A stretch of 62,719 nt of DNA from DATGMP01 sp035293565 (GCA_035293565.1 DATGMP010000020.1:1-62719); one strand, 5' to 3'. Shown: positions 42,400 through 51,617, counted from the first letter of the stretch. Notes: generated by a model from the letters alone, not told the origin. A program made the numbers and translations.

Positions 42400-43776
42400 T
42401 TGGAGTTCTGGTCCACCGAATGGCTGCGGGGTGCCGGCCAAAGCGCCTATGACTGGGCTCAGCGCACGATCGCCGACAGCGCAGCCCTTCAACAAGCCGG
42501 GTTCCTGCTAGTGGCCCTTTTGGGTCTCAGGCTTCTGGGACCGCTTCTGTCGCGCGCGCTGGATGCGCGGACGCGCAGCATTCCACCCGGGCTCGTCTCT
42601 CAAGCGGCATGGGCTTTCGCGAGAGTCGCGCCTTGGATCGTCTTCCTCGTGGCCCTCTGGATAGGGCGGCTCGCCTTCGAGCAGGTTGCGCTGTCCACCC
42701 GGTTGATCCGCCTTGCCGAAACCCTGACGCTCGCCTGGATCGTTATTCGGGCGAGCGCCCTGCTGCTGCGCGATTCCGGGCTCACCGCGGCGATCGCGGT
42801 CATCGCCTGGGTTCTGGCGGCGCTGAACATATTGGGCCTCCTCAGTCCCCTGACCGCGCTGCTTGATTCAATGGCGATCGATGTCGGGCACTTCCATCTG
42901 AGCATCCTGGTCGTGCTCAAGGCGGCGGTGCTGCTCGTCGTGCTGATCTGGGCGGCCAACGCAATCTCCCGGCTGCTGGAGCGGCGCCTCAGAGGCCTCC
43001 AGCGCATGGCGCCTGCCATGCAGGTGCTGGTTCTGAAGCTCAGCAAAATCGCGCTGCTTACCTTTGCGGTCGCGGCGGCGCTGAACTCGGTTGGAATCGA
43101 CCTCACCGGCTTCGCCGTCTTCTCCGGCGCCATCGGCGTGGGCGTCGGCTTCGGGCTGCAAAAGGTCGTCTCCAACCTCGTGAGCGGCGTCATCCTGCTC
43201 CTGGATCAGTCGATCAAGCCGGGCGACGTGATCCAGATCGACCACACCTATGGGTGGATCACCAAGCTCAACGCCCGCTTCGTTTCGGTGACCACGCGCG
43301 ACGGCACTGAATATCTGATCCCGAACGAGGATCTGATCACGCAGCGGGTGACGAACTGGAGCTATTCGGACGACCTCGTCCGACTGCATGTGCCATTCGG
43401 TATCGGCTATTCTTGCGACGTTCCGCTCGCCATGCGGCTTGCCATCGAGTCCGCCAAAGGCGCCGATCGGGTGCTCGAACTTCCCGAGCCCAACTGCTTG
43501 ATCACGGGCTTCGGCGACAACGCGATCAACCTCGAGCTTCGCTTCTGGATTCGCGATCCGCGCAACGGAACAGCCAATGTTCGCAGCAAAGTGCTGCTCG
43601 GCATCTGGGAGCGGTTCCGCGACAACCGCATCGAGATGCCCTACCCGCAGCGCGAGCTGACGCTCAAGAATACGCAGGAGATCGCCGAGTTGGTCTCCGA
43701 GCTGATGTCCAAGAAGGAAGCCGCGGCAGGCGCGACGCTGAAGATGCCCGGCCAAAAGCCGCGCGCGGTCGATTGA
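42400..43776 (+). CDS. MscS-family mechanosensitive channel
   Basis: 458 residues with about five to six membrane helices, then the conserved pore/beta domain GVGVGFGLQKVVSNLVSG near residue 245, KPGDVIQI, and ending in the alpha-beta vestibule. I set the start at the TTG at 42400, which has GGGAGG at proper distance; a GTG at 42373 is in frame but has none. The PhyH gene follows after 12 bases, so the two may be one transcript. Confidence 0.9.
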   Translation: MEFWSTEWLRGAGQSAYDWAQRTIADSAALQQAGFLLVALLGLRLLGPLLSRALDARTRSIPPGLVSQAAWAFARVAPWIVFLVALWIGRLAFEQVALSTRLIRLAETLTLAWIVIRASALLLRDSGLTAAIAVIAWVLAALNILGLLSPLTALLDSMAIDVGHFHLSILVVLKAAVLLVVLIWAANAISRLLERRLRGLQRMAPAMQVLVLKLSKIALLTFAVAAALNSVGIDLTGFAVFSGAIGVGVGFGLQKVVSNLVSGVILLLDQSIKPGDVIQIDHTYGWITKLNARFVSVTTRDGTEYLIPNEDLITQRVTNWSYSDDLVRLHVPFGIGYSCDVPLAMRLAIESAKGADRVLELPEPNCLITGFGDNAINLELRFWIRDPRNGTANVRSKVLLGIWERFRDNRIEMPYPQRELTLKNTQEIAELVSELMSKKEAAAGATLKMPGQKPRAVD

Positions 43777-43788
43777 GGGGAGAATGCC

Positions 43789-44637
43789 ATGCCGCTAAGT
43801 CCGCGCGTGGAAGCGGCGATGAGCAGCCAGCTCTCAGAGAATGGTTATGCCGTCATAGAGGAAGCGATCGACCCCGAGATGCTCGAACGGCTTCGCGATC
43901 GACTTGACGCGCAGGCTGCCGGAGAGGCGGCACGGGGCGAAACCTTCAACGAAATCGGGCAGAATCGGCGTATCTTCAATTTGATCAACAAGGGTGCTGT
44001 GTTCCGCGACTTGGCGCTGCATCCGCTGGCACTCGCGGCGGCGCGGCATGTCGTGGGGAACGACTTCCTCCTGTCGAGCCTGACCGCGCACATCGTCCAA
44101 TCGCCGGGTCTTGCCCAGTATGTCCATCGCGACCAGATCGCTGACTTCCGGGTGCCGGTGGTGGTCCAGCTGCTCTGGACACTGGACGACTTCATGCCGG
44201 AGAACGGCGCTACGCGCGTCATCAAGGGCAGCGACAAATGGGGCCCCGACCTGGCGCCCTGGAGCCAGGAGCAGCTCGAGAGGCTTGTCGAACCGATCGC
44301 CGCGCCGGCCGGCAGCGCGATCATCTTCGGCGGACTCACCGTGCATTGCGCCGGCGCCAACAACACCGATCGCCCTCGCCGCGGCATCCTGGCCTATTAC
44401 GCCAAGCCCTACTATCGCCAGTCGGAGAACTACGCCCTATCGCTCTCCCCAGCGGTCTACGAGCGCGCAAGCGAGGAGCTTCTGAGCCTGCTCGGCTTCC
44501 GCTCGCACGCCACCTTCGGCATGGTCGATGGTCCATCCGACAATAAGGGCCATTTCCTCCGCGGCTCCGCTCTCACACCGCGACCAACGACATGGAGCGG
44601 TCCGTTGGATGCAAAAGGACGCGCGGTGGAGGCGTGA
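43789..44637 (+). CDS. PhyH-family dioxygenase, second paralogue
   Basis: 282 residues. Iron ligands are HRD in YVHRDQIADF (about residue 109) and the distal His in TVHCAGANN (about 187), with an Arg in RRGILAYY. GGGGAG precedes the ATG. It differs clearly from the 27701-28555 protein and has no catabolic neighbours; it follows an MscS gene. Substrate unknown. Its stop is adjacent to the stop of the convergent VWA gene. Confidence 0.9.
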   Translation: MPLSPRVEAAMSSQLSENGYAVIEEAIDPEMLERLRDRLDAQAAGEAARGETFNEIGQNRRIFNLINKGAVFRDLALHPLALAAARHVVGNDFLLSSLTAHIVQSPGLAQYVHRDQIADFRVPVVVQLLWTLDDFMPENGATRVIKGSDKWGPDLAPWSQEQLERLVEPIAAPAGSAIIFGGLTVHCAGANNTDRPRRGILAYYAKPYYRQSENYALSLSPAVYERASEELLSLLGFRSHATFGMVDGPSDNKGHFLRGSALTPRPTTWSGPLDAKGRAVEA

Positions 44638-45831
44638 TTATCGACTGAGCGCCTTCATCGCCGCTTCCAGCCCGGCCAGCGTGAGCGGATACATCCGGTC
44701 GCCCATTGCCCTGCGTATGATCGTGGTGGATTGGGTATAGCCCCAGGCGCGCTCGGGTGTGGGGTTGATCCAGGCGATACGTTCGAAAGTCTCCGCAAGA
44801 CGGGTAAGCCACACCTCGCCCGATTCCTCGTTCCAACGTTCGACGCTGCCGCCAGGCTGCAGCACTTCGTAGGGGCTCATGGCGGCGTCGCCCACCACGA
44901 CCACGCGGTAGTCCTTTCCGTACTTGTGGAGGATCTCCATCGTCGGAATGCGTTCGGTGTGGCGGCGGCGATTGTCCTTCCACACGCTCTCATAGAGACA
45001 ATTATGGAAGTAGAATTGCTCGAGATGCTTGAACTCGGTGCGGACGGCCGAGAAGAGCTCGGCACAGACCCGCACATGGTCGTCCATCGAGCCGCCGATA
45101 TCGAGGAAAAGCAGCACCTTGACGGCGTTGTGACGTTCGGCCTGCAGCTTGAGGTCCAGCCAGCCGGCATTGTGCGCGGTCGAGCGCACCGTCCCCGGCA
45201 GGTCGAGCTCGTCGAGCGCGCCCGTTCGCGCGAATTTGCGAAGCCGCCGCAACACGACCTTGATGTTGCGCGTGCCGAGCTCGACATCGTCGTCCAGATT
45301 CTTGAACTCGCGCTTGTCCCAGACCTTGACGGCGCTTCGGTTGCGGCTCTCGGCTTGCCCGATCCGAACACCTTCTGGATTGTAGCCGTAGGCGCCGAAC
45401 GGCGAGGTGCCGGCGGTTCCGATCCATTTCGATCCCCCCTCGTGGCGGCCCTTCTGCTCGGCCAGGCGCTGGCGCAAGGTCTCCATCAGCTTCTCCCAGC
45501 CGCCCATCGCCTCGATCTGTCGCTTCTCCTCGTCGCTCAGCAACTTCTCGGCCAGCTTACGGAGCCACTCGTCGGGAAGTTCGCGCGCTTCGACTGCCTC
45601 GCCCGCCGCCCCGGCTGGGGGCTCGATGCCTTTGAACACCTGCCCGAAGACGCGGTCGAAGCGATCGAGATAGCGCTCGTCCTTCACCAGCGCAGCTCGC
45701 GAAACGTAATAGAAGTCCTCCACGCTCCAACCGGCAGCGCGTGCGTCCAACGCCTCCATCAGCATCAAATATTCCTTGAGGCTGACCGGAACTCGGGCCG
45801 ATCTCAGGCCGAAAAACAGGCTGGGAAACAT
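44638..45831 (-). CDS. CoxE-like VWA-domain protein
   Basis: 397 residues. The C-terminal half is a von Willebrand A domain with a MIDAS-like DIGGSMDD (about residue 248) and VVVGDAAMSPYE; the N-terminal half is helical with KEYLMLMEALDARAAGWSVEDFYYVSR. This is the type normally paired with a MoxR AAA+ ATPase for cofactor or metal insertion, but no ATPase gene adjoins. In the MIDAS, DxGxS is kept. Probably cytoplasmic. Confidence 0.9.
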   Translation of the reverse strand: MFPSLFFGLRSARVPVSLKEYLMLMEALDARAAGWSVEDFYYVSRAALVKDERYLDRFDRVFGQVFKGIEPPAGAAGEAVEARELPDEWLRKLAEKLLSDEEKRQIEAMGGWEKLMETLRQRLAEQKGRHEGGSKWIGTAGTSPFGAYGYNPEGVRIGQAESRNRSAVKVWDKREFKNLDDDVELGTRNIKVVLRRLRKFARTGALDELDLPGTVRSTAHNAGWLDLKLQAERHNAVKVLLFLDIGGSMDDHVRVCAELFSAVRTEFKHLEQFYFHNCLYESVWKDNRRRHTERIPTMEILHKYGKDYRVVVVGDAAMSPYEVLQPGGSVERWNEESGEVWLTRLAETFERIAWINPTPERAWGYTQSTTIIRRAMGDRMYPLTLAGLEAAMKALSR

Positions 45832-46204
45832 CGGCGGACTCTTCCACTCCTTCTGGCGATCACAATACGGGAACGCGCTGAATTCCTGTCAAGCCGGTCA
45901 GACCGTCGCGGAAACGATTGCGCGACCTCTGTTGCACAAGTCGGCAGTTATCGATCTGCACCCGATTAGCCGGCCAAACCCTCCGCGCTTCTTGATCGAT
46001 AGCTTGCCGAGACCACGCCATTCTCTGAGAATTATTCCTGTCTATTTAACTCATTTATTTAAATATTTCATAATGTACTTTATGCCGTTAAACAATATGA
46101 TCAATCTCTAATCTACACTGTTCATAACGCGTTCTACGTTATGCTGTCATAAAACTTTACAATGTAACTGTGTCCACCCCCTGGACCCCGCGAATTCCCT
46201 CGGG

Positions 46205-46219
46205 TGGCATGAGTCTTGC
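46205..46219 (+). promoter_or_regulatory. Sigma-54 (-24/-12) promoter of PEP-CTERM gene 2
   Basis: TGGCATGAGTCTTGC has GG and GC 10 bases apart, one base off TGGCAC-N5-TTGC. It lies 78 bases before the phosphoesterase ATG. Upstream are TTACAATGTAA (46157-46167), a perfect palindrome, and ATAACG-N7-CGTTAT (46124-46142), possible activator sites. The 465-base gap 45832-46296 is strikingly AT-rich at 46020-46140 and holds no gene. Confidence 0.8.
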
Positions 46220-46296
46220 CTGTGGCGGATTGCACGAACCGAATGCGCTGCGGCGACGAATCGCGGCGTTCCTACATCACAAAGAAAGGAAATCCG

Positions 46297-47493
46297 ATGC
46301 CGACGCAATCTAGCCGGCTGTCCTCGACCCTAGTCTCGAAATCCATTTCAGCACTTCGCCTGAGCACCGCCGCCGTCGCCCTCGTCGGCGCGGCCGTGAT
46401 CGTCCCCAGCGCCAAAGCGACACAGATCGGCGATGTCTTCATCGTCGCGATGGAGAATCACGATTTAACCCAGCCGTCGACCTATACCGCCATTCAGCAG
46501 CTGCTCGGCAATTCGGCTGCGCCATATTTGAACAGCCTGATGACGCCGGGCAATCCGAACGCCGCGCAGACATCCTGGGCATCGAACATGCTGAACGCAG
46601 CTCCCGGCGTGCACCCGTCCGAGCCCAACTACATCTGGGAGAACGCCGCGTCGAATTTCGGCGTCGCCACGGATGCAGACCCTTCCGCTGGGGCTCACAA
46701 CATCATCTCCTCACCCAGCGTGACGGGCCTGTTGTCCTCGAAAGGCATCACCTGGAACAACTACCAGGAAGACGTCCAATACTCTGCCTCTCCGACTGGG
46801 CTGACGAGTGCTTCGGGAACCGGCGGAACGGCGCCGAGCGGCTTGGCTGTCGCCAGCAATCCGTATTATGGCACTTCGCAATACAATTATGCGGCCAAGC
46901 ACAACCCTGCTGCGTTCTTCACGGATAGCGATACGCACCCGACCTTGCAGCTCTCGCAGCTCGCGACCGATCTTACGAACAATACAGTCGGCAAATACAA
47001 CTTCATCACACCCAACCAGTATAACGACATGCATTCGTCGCTGAATACGAACTTCACGTACGACGGCGTCACATATACCCACAATACCGACCAGGAGGCC
47101 GTTGCCCTCGGCGACAATTTCCTATCGCAGATCATTCCCGAGATCATGGCCTCCCAGGCCTACAAGGATAACGGCATGATCGAGATCTGGTTCGACGAGA
47201 GTGAAGGGGGCGACACCTCGGCCTACACGATCCCCGAGATCATCATCTCGCCGCTCGCCAAGGGCAATGGGTTCGACGTCACCGAGGCGCTGACCCACAG
47301 TGCCGATGTGCTCTCGATCGAAGAGCTCTTCCAGCTGGACGCGTGCCTCGGGGCGTCGTGCAGCTCGCCCGACCTGTCGGCCTTCTTCGCGGCCGGCGCG
47401 CTTCCCGACACCGTGCCCGAGCCGGCTTCGCTTGCGCTGATGGGCGCGGGCATCGCCGGAGTCGGTGCGGTGCGCCGGCGCAAGCGCGGATAG
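46297..47493 (+). CDS. PEP-CTERM phosphoesterase
   Basis: 398 residues: signal peptide ending near PSAKAT, a body of the phosphoesterase/alkaline-phosphatase superfamily (VFIVAMENHDLTQP at the metal-site start, GNSAAPYLNSL, then FDESEGGDTS near the C-terminus with acidic metal ligands), and the sorting tail VPEPASLALMGAG plus RRRKRG. It would be an exported hydrolase held at or released from the surface by exosortase. AAAGGAAATCC precedes the ATG. Driven by a sigma-54 promoter. Confidence 0.9.
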   Translation: MPTQSSRLSSTLVSKSISALRLSTAAVALVGAAVIVPSAKATQIGDVFIVAMENHDLTQPSTYTAIQQLLGNSAAPYLNSLMTPGNPNAAQTSWASNMLNAAPGVHPSEPNYIWENAASNFGVATDADPSAGAHNIISSPSVTGLLSSKGITWNNYQEDVQYSASPTGLTSASGTGGTAPSGLAVASNPYYGTSQYNYAAKHNPAAFFTDSDTHPTLQLSQLATDLTNNTVGKYNFITPNQYNDMHSSLNTNFTYDGVTYTHNTDQEAVALGDNFLSQIIPEIMASQAYKDNGMIEIWFDESEGGDTSAYTIPEIIISPLAKGNGFDVTEALTHSADVLSIEELFQLDACLGASCSSPDLSAFFAAGALPDTVPEPASLALMGAGIAGVGAVRRRKRG

Positions 47494-47516
47494 TCTCAAC
47501 TTCGCGCAAGACGAGA

Positions 47517-47540
47517 CGGCGGCTCCAGATGGGGCCGCCG
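47517..47540 (+). terminator. Hairpin between convergent genes
   Basis: CGGCGGC-N10-GCCGCCG followed by ATTTCG, between the PEP-CTERM phosphoesterase and the end of the polysaccharide operon. The stem is strong but the U-tract is poor. Confidence 0.45.
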
Positions 47541-47547
47541 ATTTCGT

Positions 47548-48465
47548 TCAGACGAGAAAGTTCCGCCACCAATCCGCAACCAGGCGGAATGCATCGGCCT
47601 GGTTCAGCGGCGGCACCCAGCCCGTCATCGCGCGGAACACGCCGTCATCGATCTCCAGCGAGCCCAATAGGCTTTCCGCTGCCTCGCCCTTGCCGATGAG
47701 TCGCGCCGACGCCTTCAGGACCGGGGTGGGAAAACCGATTAGCCGCACCGGACGGGCGAGCGCTGCGGCCAGAGCGCGGACGAGATCCGGCGTCGAAAGC
47801 GACCAACCGTCGGCAAGGTAGAATGTGCCTCCGACCACGCTAGGCGCGACGAGGGCGATCGCGATGGCGTCAACCAGATTGTCGCGCGCGATCAGGCTCC
47901 GCGCATTACGAACCGATGCCAGCGGCAGCGGCAGCCCGGAATCGACCAAACGCAGCAGTGCGCGGAAATTCGCGCCGACGCCGGGGCCATAGACCAGCGG
48001 CGGCCTCAACACGACCGTCTCCATGCGCCGCGCCGAGGCCGCGAGCGCCAACTCCGCTTCCCGCTTGGAGATGCCGTAGGGCGTGCGGGGCTCGGCCGGA
48101 TCGCTCTCGACCAGCTTGCGGCCCGGGCTCGTTTCGGCTGCGGCTTTCACTGAGCTCATGAGCACGAAGCGGCGCACGCCGGCAGCCTCAGCCTGGGCCG
48201 CGAGCCGCGCCGTGCCCTCGGCGTTGGCGCACCGAAAGGCGGAGAGCGGATCGTGCGAATCTTCACGAGTGACATGGACCCGCGCGGCTAGATGAATCAC
48301 CGCATCGGCACCCTCGAGGGCGCGCGACCAATCGGCAGTTGGTCCGAGCGCGACACCACCCGACCGCCGTTCGTTGGCCCGGATCTCATGTCCGTCCCGT
48401 CGTAAGCGGGGCAGCAGCCCGGCCCCGACGAAGCCATCGGCTCCGGTCACCAGAATCCGGCTCAC
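47548..48465 (-). CDS. WbpV/WreQ-like nucleotide-sugar 4-reductase/epimerase
   Basis: 305-residue extended SDR with GADGFVG near the N-terminus, IHLAARVHV, and the YGISK catalytic pair. The run VVLRPPLVYGPGVGANFRALL and the SLIARDNLVDAI segment match the WbpV/WreQ type, which makes UDP-QuiNAc by reducing a 4-keto-6-deoxy sugar. Its 4-base overlap with a WecA/WbpL-type transferase gene fits that pairing, known from Pseudomonas and Rhizobium O-antigen loci. Confidence 0.85.
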   Translation of the reverse strand: MSRILVTGADGFVGAGLLPRLRRDGHEIRANERRSGGVALGPTADWSRALEGADAVIHLAARVHVTREDSHDPLSAFRCANAEGTARLAAQAEAAGVRRFVLMSSVKAAAETSPGRKLVESDPAEPRTPYGISKREAELALAASARRMETVVLRPPLVYGPGVGANFRALLRLVDSGLPLPLASVRNARSLIARDNLVDAIAIALVAPSVVGGTFYLADGWSLSTPDLVRALAAALARPVRLIGFPTPVLKASARLIGKGEAAESLLGSLEIDDGVFRAMTGWVPPLNQADAFRLVADWWRNFLV

Positions 48466-49463
48466 GCGGCGCCTTTGCTGGGGCGCGCCATCCAGAGCAG
48501 CAGCAACGCCACGAGGATGACTGCCGGGAAGATCATCGACCAGCCGCCGCTATCGGCGCTCTCTAGGGCCAATAGAGCGAGCAGCAACTGGATCAGGAGT
48601 GCCGCCGCCGCGACTTGCGCGTGGCTCCGTCCTCCCCTCACCGCCCGTTGATAGAAATGTTCACGATGGGCCTGCCAGATGCGCTCCCGACGCCCGGCTC
48701 TCCGGAGCAACGTTATCGTGGCGTCGGCGAGATAATAGAGCGCGATGATGAGCGCAGCGACCTGGCCGGCATCCATGGCGAGCTGCATCAGCTCGAATCC
48801 GAGGAGATAGCCCAGCGGCACGCTGCCGACGTCGCCGAGGAAGATCTTGGCCGGCTGCCAATTCCAGACGAGGAAGCCAACGCTCGCGGCGGCGATCGCA
48901 GCGCCGCGAAAGGCCTGCAACTCGTGGGGACCGTGCAGCATTGAGACCAGCATGATCCCAATCCCCATCGCGGCGGCGCTGCCGCCGGCGATACCGTCGA
49001 TTCCATCCATGAAATTGAACAGATTGACGAACCACAGCCATGCGAGCCCCGCCGCGAGGCGATCCAGCGGCAGAGGAAGAAGCCCGGCGGTAAGCGAGAG
49101 GTCGCGGGGCAATGCGGCCATCACCAGCCCCACCGCAACCGCCTGCGCGGCGAAGCGTGGCGCGGGGCCCAGGCCACGGCGATCGTCGATCCAGGACACC
49201 GCCATGAGCGCGACGGCGCCGAGGATCAGAAGGATCTCCGCGGGATCATTCAAACGACCGGCTCTCGCCGTGCTCCAGATCCAGGCCGGTAGAAGGGCCA
49301 GCATCAAGCCCCATCCGCCGCCTCGCGGGGTCGGCACCGTGTGGCTGCTGCGCGCATTCGGAAGATCCAGAATGGCGCGTCGGAGCAGGATCGATCGCGC
49401 AAGGTAGGTCAGCGCCAGGCTCGCGATTCCGATCGCCACACAGGTGAGCACGAAGCCGCTCAT
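48462..49463 (-). CDS. WecA/WbpL-type polyprenyl-phosphate sugar-1-phosphate transferase
   Basis: 333-residue inner-membrane protein with about ten helices. Catalytic motifs are NLFNFMDGIDGIAGG, FLGDVGSVPLGYL and the His-rich HREHFYQRAV loop. It attaches the first sugar phosphate to undecaprenyl phosphate and so starts glycan synthesis. The ATG at 49463 overlaps the upstream glycosyltransferase stop by four bases; the longer open frame is a shadow. Confidence 0.9.
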   Translation of the reverse strand: MSGFVLTCVAIGIASLALTYLARSILLRRAILDLPNARSSHTVPTPRGGGWGLMLALLPAWIWSTARAGRLNDPAEILLILGAVALMAVSWIDDRRGLGPAPRFAAQAVAVGLVMAALPRDLSLTAGLLPLPLDRLAAGLAWLWFVNLFNFMDGIDGIAGGSAAAMGIGIMLVSMLHGPHELQAFRGAAIAAASVGFLVWNWQPAKIFLGDVGSVPLGYLLGFELMQLAMDAGQVAALIIALYYLADATITLLRRAGRRERIWQAHREHFYQRAVRGGRSHAQVAAAALLIQLLLALLALESADSGGWSMIFPAVILVALLLLWMARPSKGAA

Positions 49464-50620
49464 CCGGCACACGGCCTGCCAAGGAGCGCATTGTAGACGG
49501 CGAGCGTCTCCCGCCCTACCGTCGCGGCATCTAGCCCGGCTGCGATGCGTGCCCGCGCGGCCGCACCCAGCCGCTGTCGCAGATCGGCGTCGCGGACAAG
49601 CCGCTCGATCGCGTCCGCAAGCGCCTCGACATTGCCCGGAGGCGCCAGAAGGCCTGTCTCTCCGTCCTTGACGATCTCGCGGCAGCCGGGCACGTCCGTC
49701 GCGACCAGCGGACGCCCGCAGGCCGCCGCCTCCATCAGGCTCATCGGAATGCCCTCGCCACCCTGGCTGGCGAGCACGGCGATATGTGCCCGCGCCCAAA
49801 CCTGCCGCACATCTTCGACATGCCCGATCCATTCGACATCCGGGACTGCGGCCCAAGCACGGATCTCCGCCTCGGGGATCGCAGCCGGATTTTCCGAGTC
49901 CGGCGCGCCCGCGAGCAACAGACGCGCCGTGGAACCCCGCGCACGCAGGCGCGCAAACGCCTCGACCACTTGGGCCACGCCCTTGATCCGGAGCATGCGC
50001 GTGGCGCAACCGACGATGACGGGGTCCGCCGGCGGTTCGGGAAGCGCCGCATAGCGCGAGAGATCGACGCCGGATCCACGGATCAGAATCGTGCGCCCAC
50101 CCGTGCCGATCCCCAACCGCTCCAGCGTTGTTCGGTCATCAGGATTCTCGACCAAGAAACGAACCGATCGGCTCGATGAGGCGAGCTTGAGCACGGGAAG
50201 AATCGCGGTCCTGAGCAGCCGCGCGTTCACGCCCCTCGCCGCGAACAGAAAGCCCAAGCCGGTGAACGCGTTGACGATGCGGCGGACCCCCGCTAGCCGA
50301 GCGGCGATCGAGCCGATGAGGATCGGCTTCTGCGAGACATGATGAACCAGATCGGGCCGGAGCCGCCGATAGAGCTGCGCAATTTCGAAAACCGCCATGG
50401 CGGCGCCCAAAAGGCTGACGCTGCCGCGGCGCCAGCCGAGCGGATGAAGCTCGAATCCCTCGCTCCGGATCCGCTCGCCGTGACGGTCGACGCGGGTCGC
50501 GACCGCGACCCGAAAGCCGGCGTCGCGCGCCGCCCGCGCCTGAGGCAGGCGATGAGCCCAGAAATACCAATCCTCGGTCACCAGAAAGATCAGCTTCGGC
50601 CGAGGCTCAGCCGATTCCAT
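49460..50620 (-). CDS. Family-4 glycosyltransferase
   Basis: 386-residue GT-B enzyme. The N-terminal half opens with LIFLVTEDWYFWAHRLP, as in WbpU-like transferases. The C-terminal half has the nucleotide-sugar EX7E site (EGIPMSLMEA near residue 290) and GSGVDLSRY. It adds a sugar to the lipid-linked glycan at the inner face of the membrane. Its start lies 14 bases inside the upstream epimerase gene. Confidence 0.92.
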   Translation of the reverse strand: MESAEPRPKLIFLVTEDWYFWAHRLPQARAARDAGFRVAVATRVDRHGERIRSEGFELHPLGWRRGSVSLLGAAMAVFEIAQLYRRLRPDLVHHVSQKPILIGSIAARLAGVRRIVNAFTGLGFLFAARGVNARLLRTAILPVLKLASSSRSVRFLVENPDDRTTLERLGIGTGGRTILIRGSGVDLSRYAALPEPPADPVIVGCATRMLRIKGVAQVVEAFARLRARGSTARLLLAGAPDSENPAAIPEAEIRAWAAVPDVEWIGHVEDVRQVWARAHIAVLASQGGEGIPMSLMEAAACGRPLVATDVPGCREIVKDGETGLLAPPGNVEALADAIERLVRDADLRQRLGAAARARIAAGLDAATVGRETLAVYNALLGRPCAG

Positions 50621-51581
50621 GATAGTCTTTGTACCACGCGACGAATTTGGGAATCCCGACATCGATCGGCGTGCTGGGCTCGAAGCCCAGATCGCGGCGG
50701 CTGTCCTCTATATCGGCCGCGGTGACCTTGACGTCGCCGGGCTGCATCGGCTCGTAACGGATCGTCGCCTTGCGGCCGAGTGCTTGCTCGATCACTGCAA
50801 TGAAACGCGGGACGGGCTCGGCCTTGTTGTTTCCCAGATTGTAGAGCCGGTGCGGCCGGTCGGCATCGGGCTGCCGATCCAGCGCGGCGAGAACGCCGGC
50901 AACGACGTCGTCGATATAGGTGAAATCGCGCTCGAGCCTGCCCTGATTGAAGACCGGAATCGGCCGCCCGGCCAGAATCGCGGCGGTGAAGCTGTAATAC
51001 GCCATGTCGGGCCGTCCCCACGGACCGTAGACGGTAAAGAAGCGGAGGCCCGTCGAGCGCATGCCGTACATCGCCGCGTAGCTTTCCGCGATGAGCTCGC
51101 CGCTCTTCTTGGTCGCCGCGTAGAGCGAAACCGGCGTGTCGGTCCGATCGGCCGTGGCGAACGGGGTCTTCGCATTGCGGCCGTAAACCGAGGAGGAGCT
51201 CGCATAGACGAGCGCCGGCCTCGGATCGAGATGCCTCACCGCTTCGAGAACCGAAAGCTGGCCGAGAAGGTTGGAATGAGCGTAGGCGAAAGGGTTCTCG
51301 AGCGAGTACCGGACCCCTGCCTGGGCCGCCAGATGGATGATCGCGGATACCGGCCCGGCCTTGCCCAAGGCAGCGAAGAGCGTTTCGGGATCTGCGATGT
51401 CGAGCCGCGAAAAGGCGAAGCCGTTGAGCGGTTCGAGCAGCTTCAAACGTGCTTCTTTAAGTGCGGGATCGTAATAGTCGTTCAGATTGTCGATGCCGAG
51501 AACGCGGTCGCCGCGCGCCAGCAGAGCCCGGGTGACGTGATAGCCGATAAAGCCGGCAGCTCCCGTGACGACGATCGTCAT
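50607..51581 (-). CDS. UDP-glucuronate 4-epimerase-type NAD-dependent epimerase
   Basis: 324-residue extended SDR: GAAGFIGYHV cofactor loop, the DNLNDYYDPALKEARL segment diagnostic of UDP-glucuronate 4-epimerases (LspL/CapI), SSSSVYG, YAATKK, and RFFTVYGPWGRPDMA. It would supply UDP-galacturonate. First gene of the four-gene glycan operon. Confidence 0.9.
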   Translation of the reverse strand: MTIVVTGAAGFIGYHVTRALLARGDRVLGIDNLNDYYDPALKEARLKLLEPLNGFAFSRLDIADPETLFAALGKAGPVSAIIHLAAQAGVRYSLENPFAYAHSNLLGQLSVLEAVRHLDPRPALVYASSSSVYGRNAKTPFATADRTDTPVSLYAATKKSGELIAESYAAMYGMRSTGLRFFTVYGPWGRPDMAYYSFTAAILAGRPIPVFNQGRLERDFTYIDDVVAGVLAALDRQPDADRPHRLYNLGNNKAEPVPRFIAVIEQALGRKATIRYEPMQPGDVKVTAADIEDSRRDLGFEPSTPIDVGIPKFVAWYKDYHGIG

Positions 51582-51617
51582 GACCGGCCCCTAAACTCCG
51601 GATGAAGGACTCGAACG

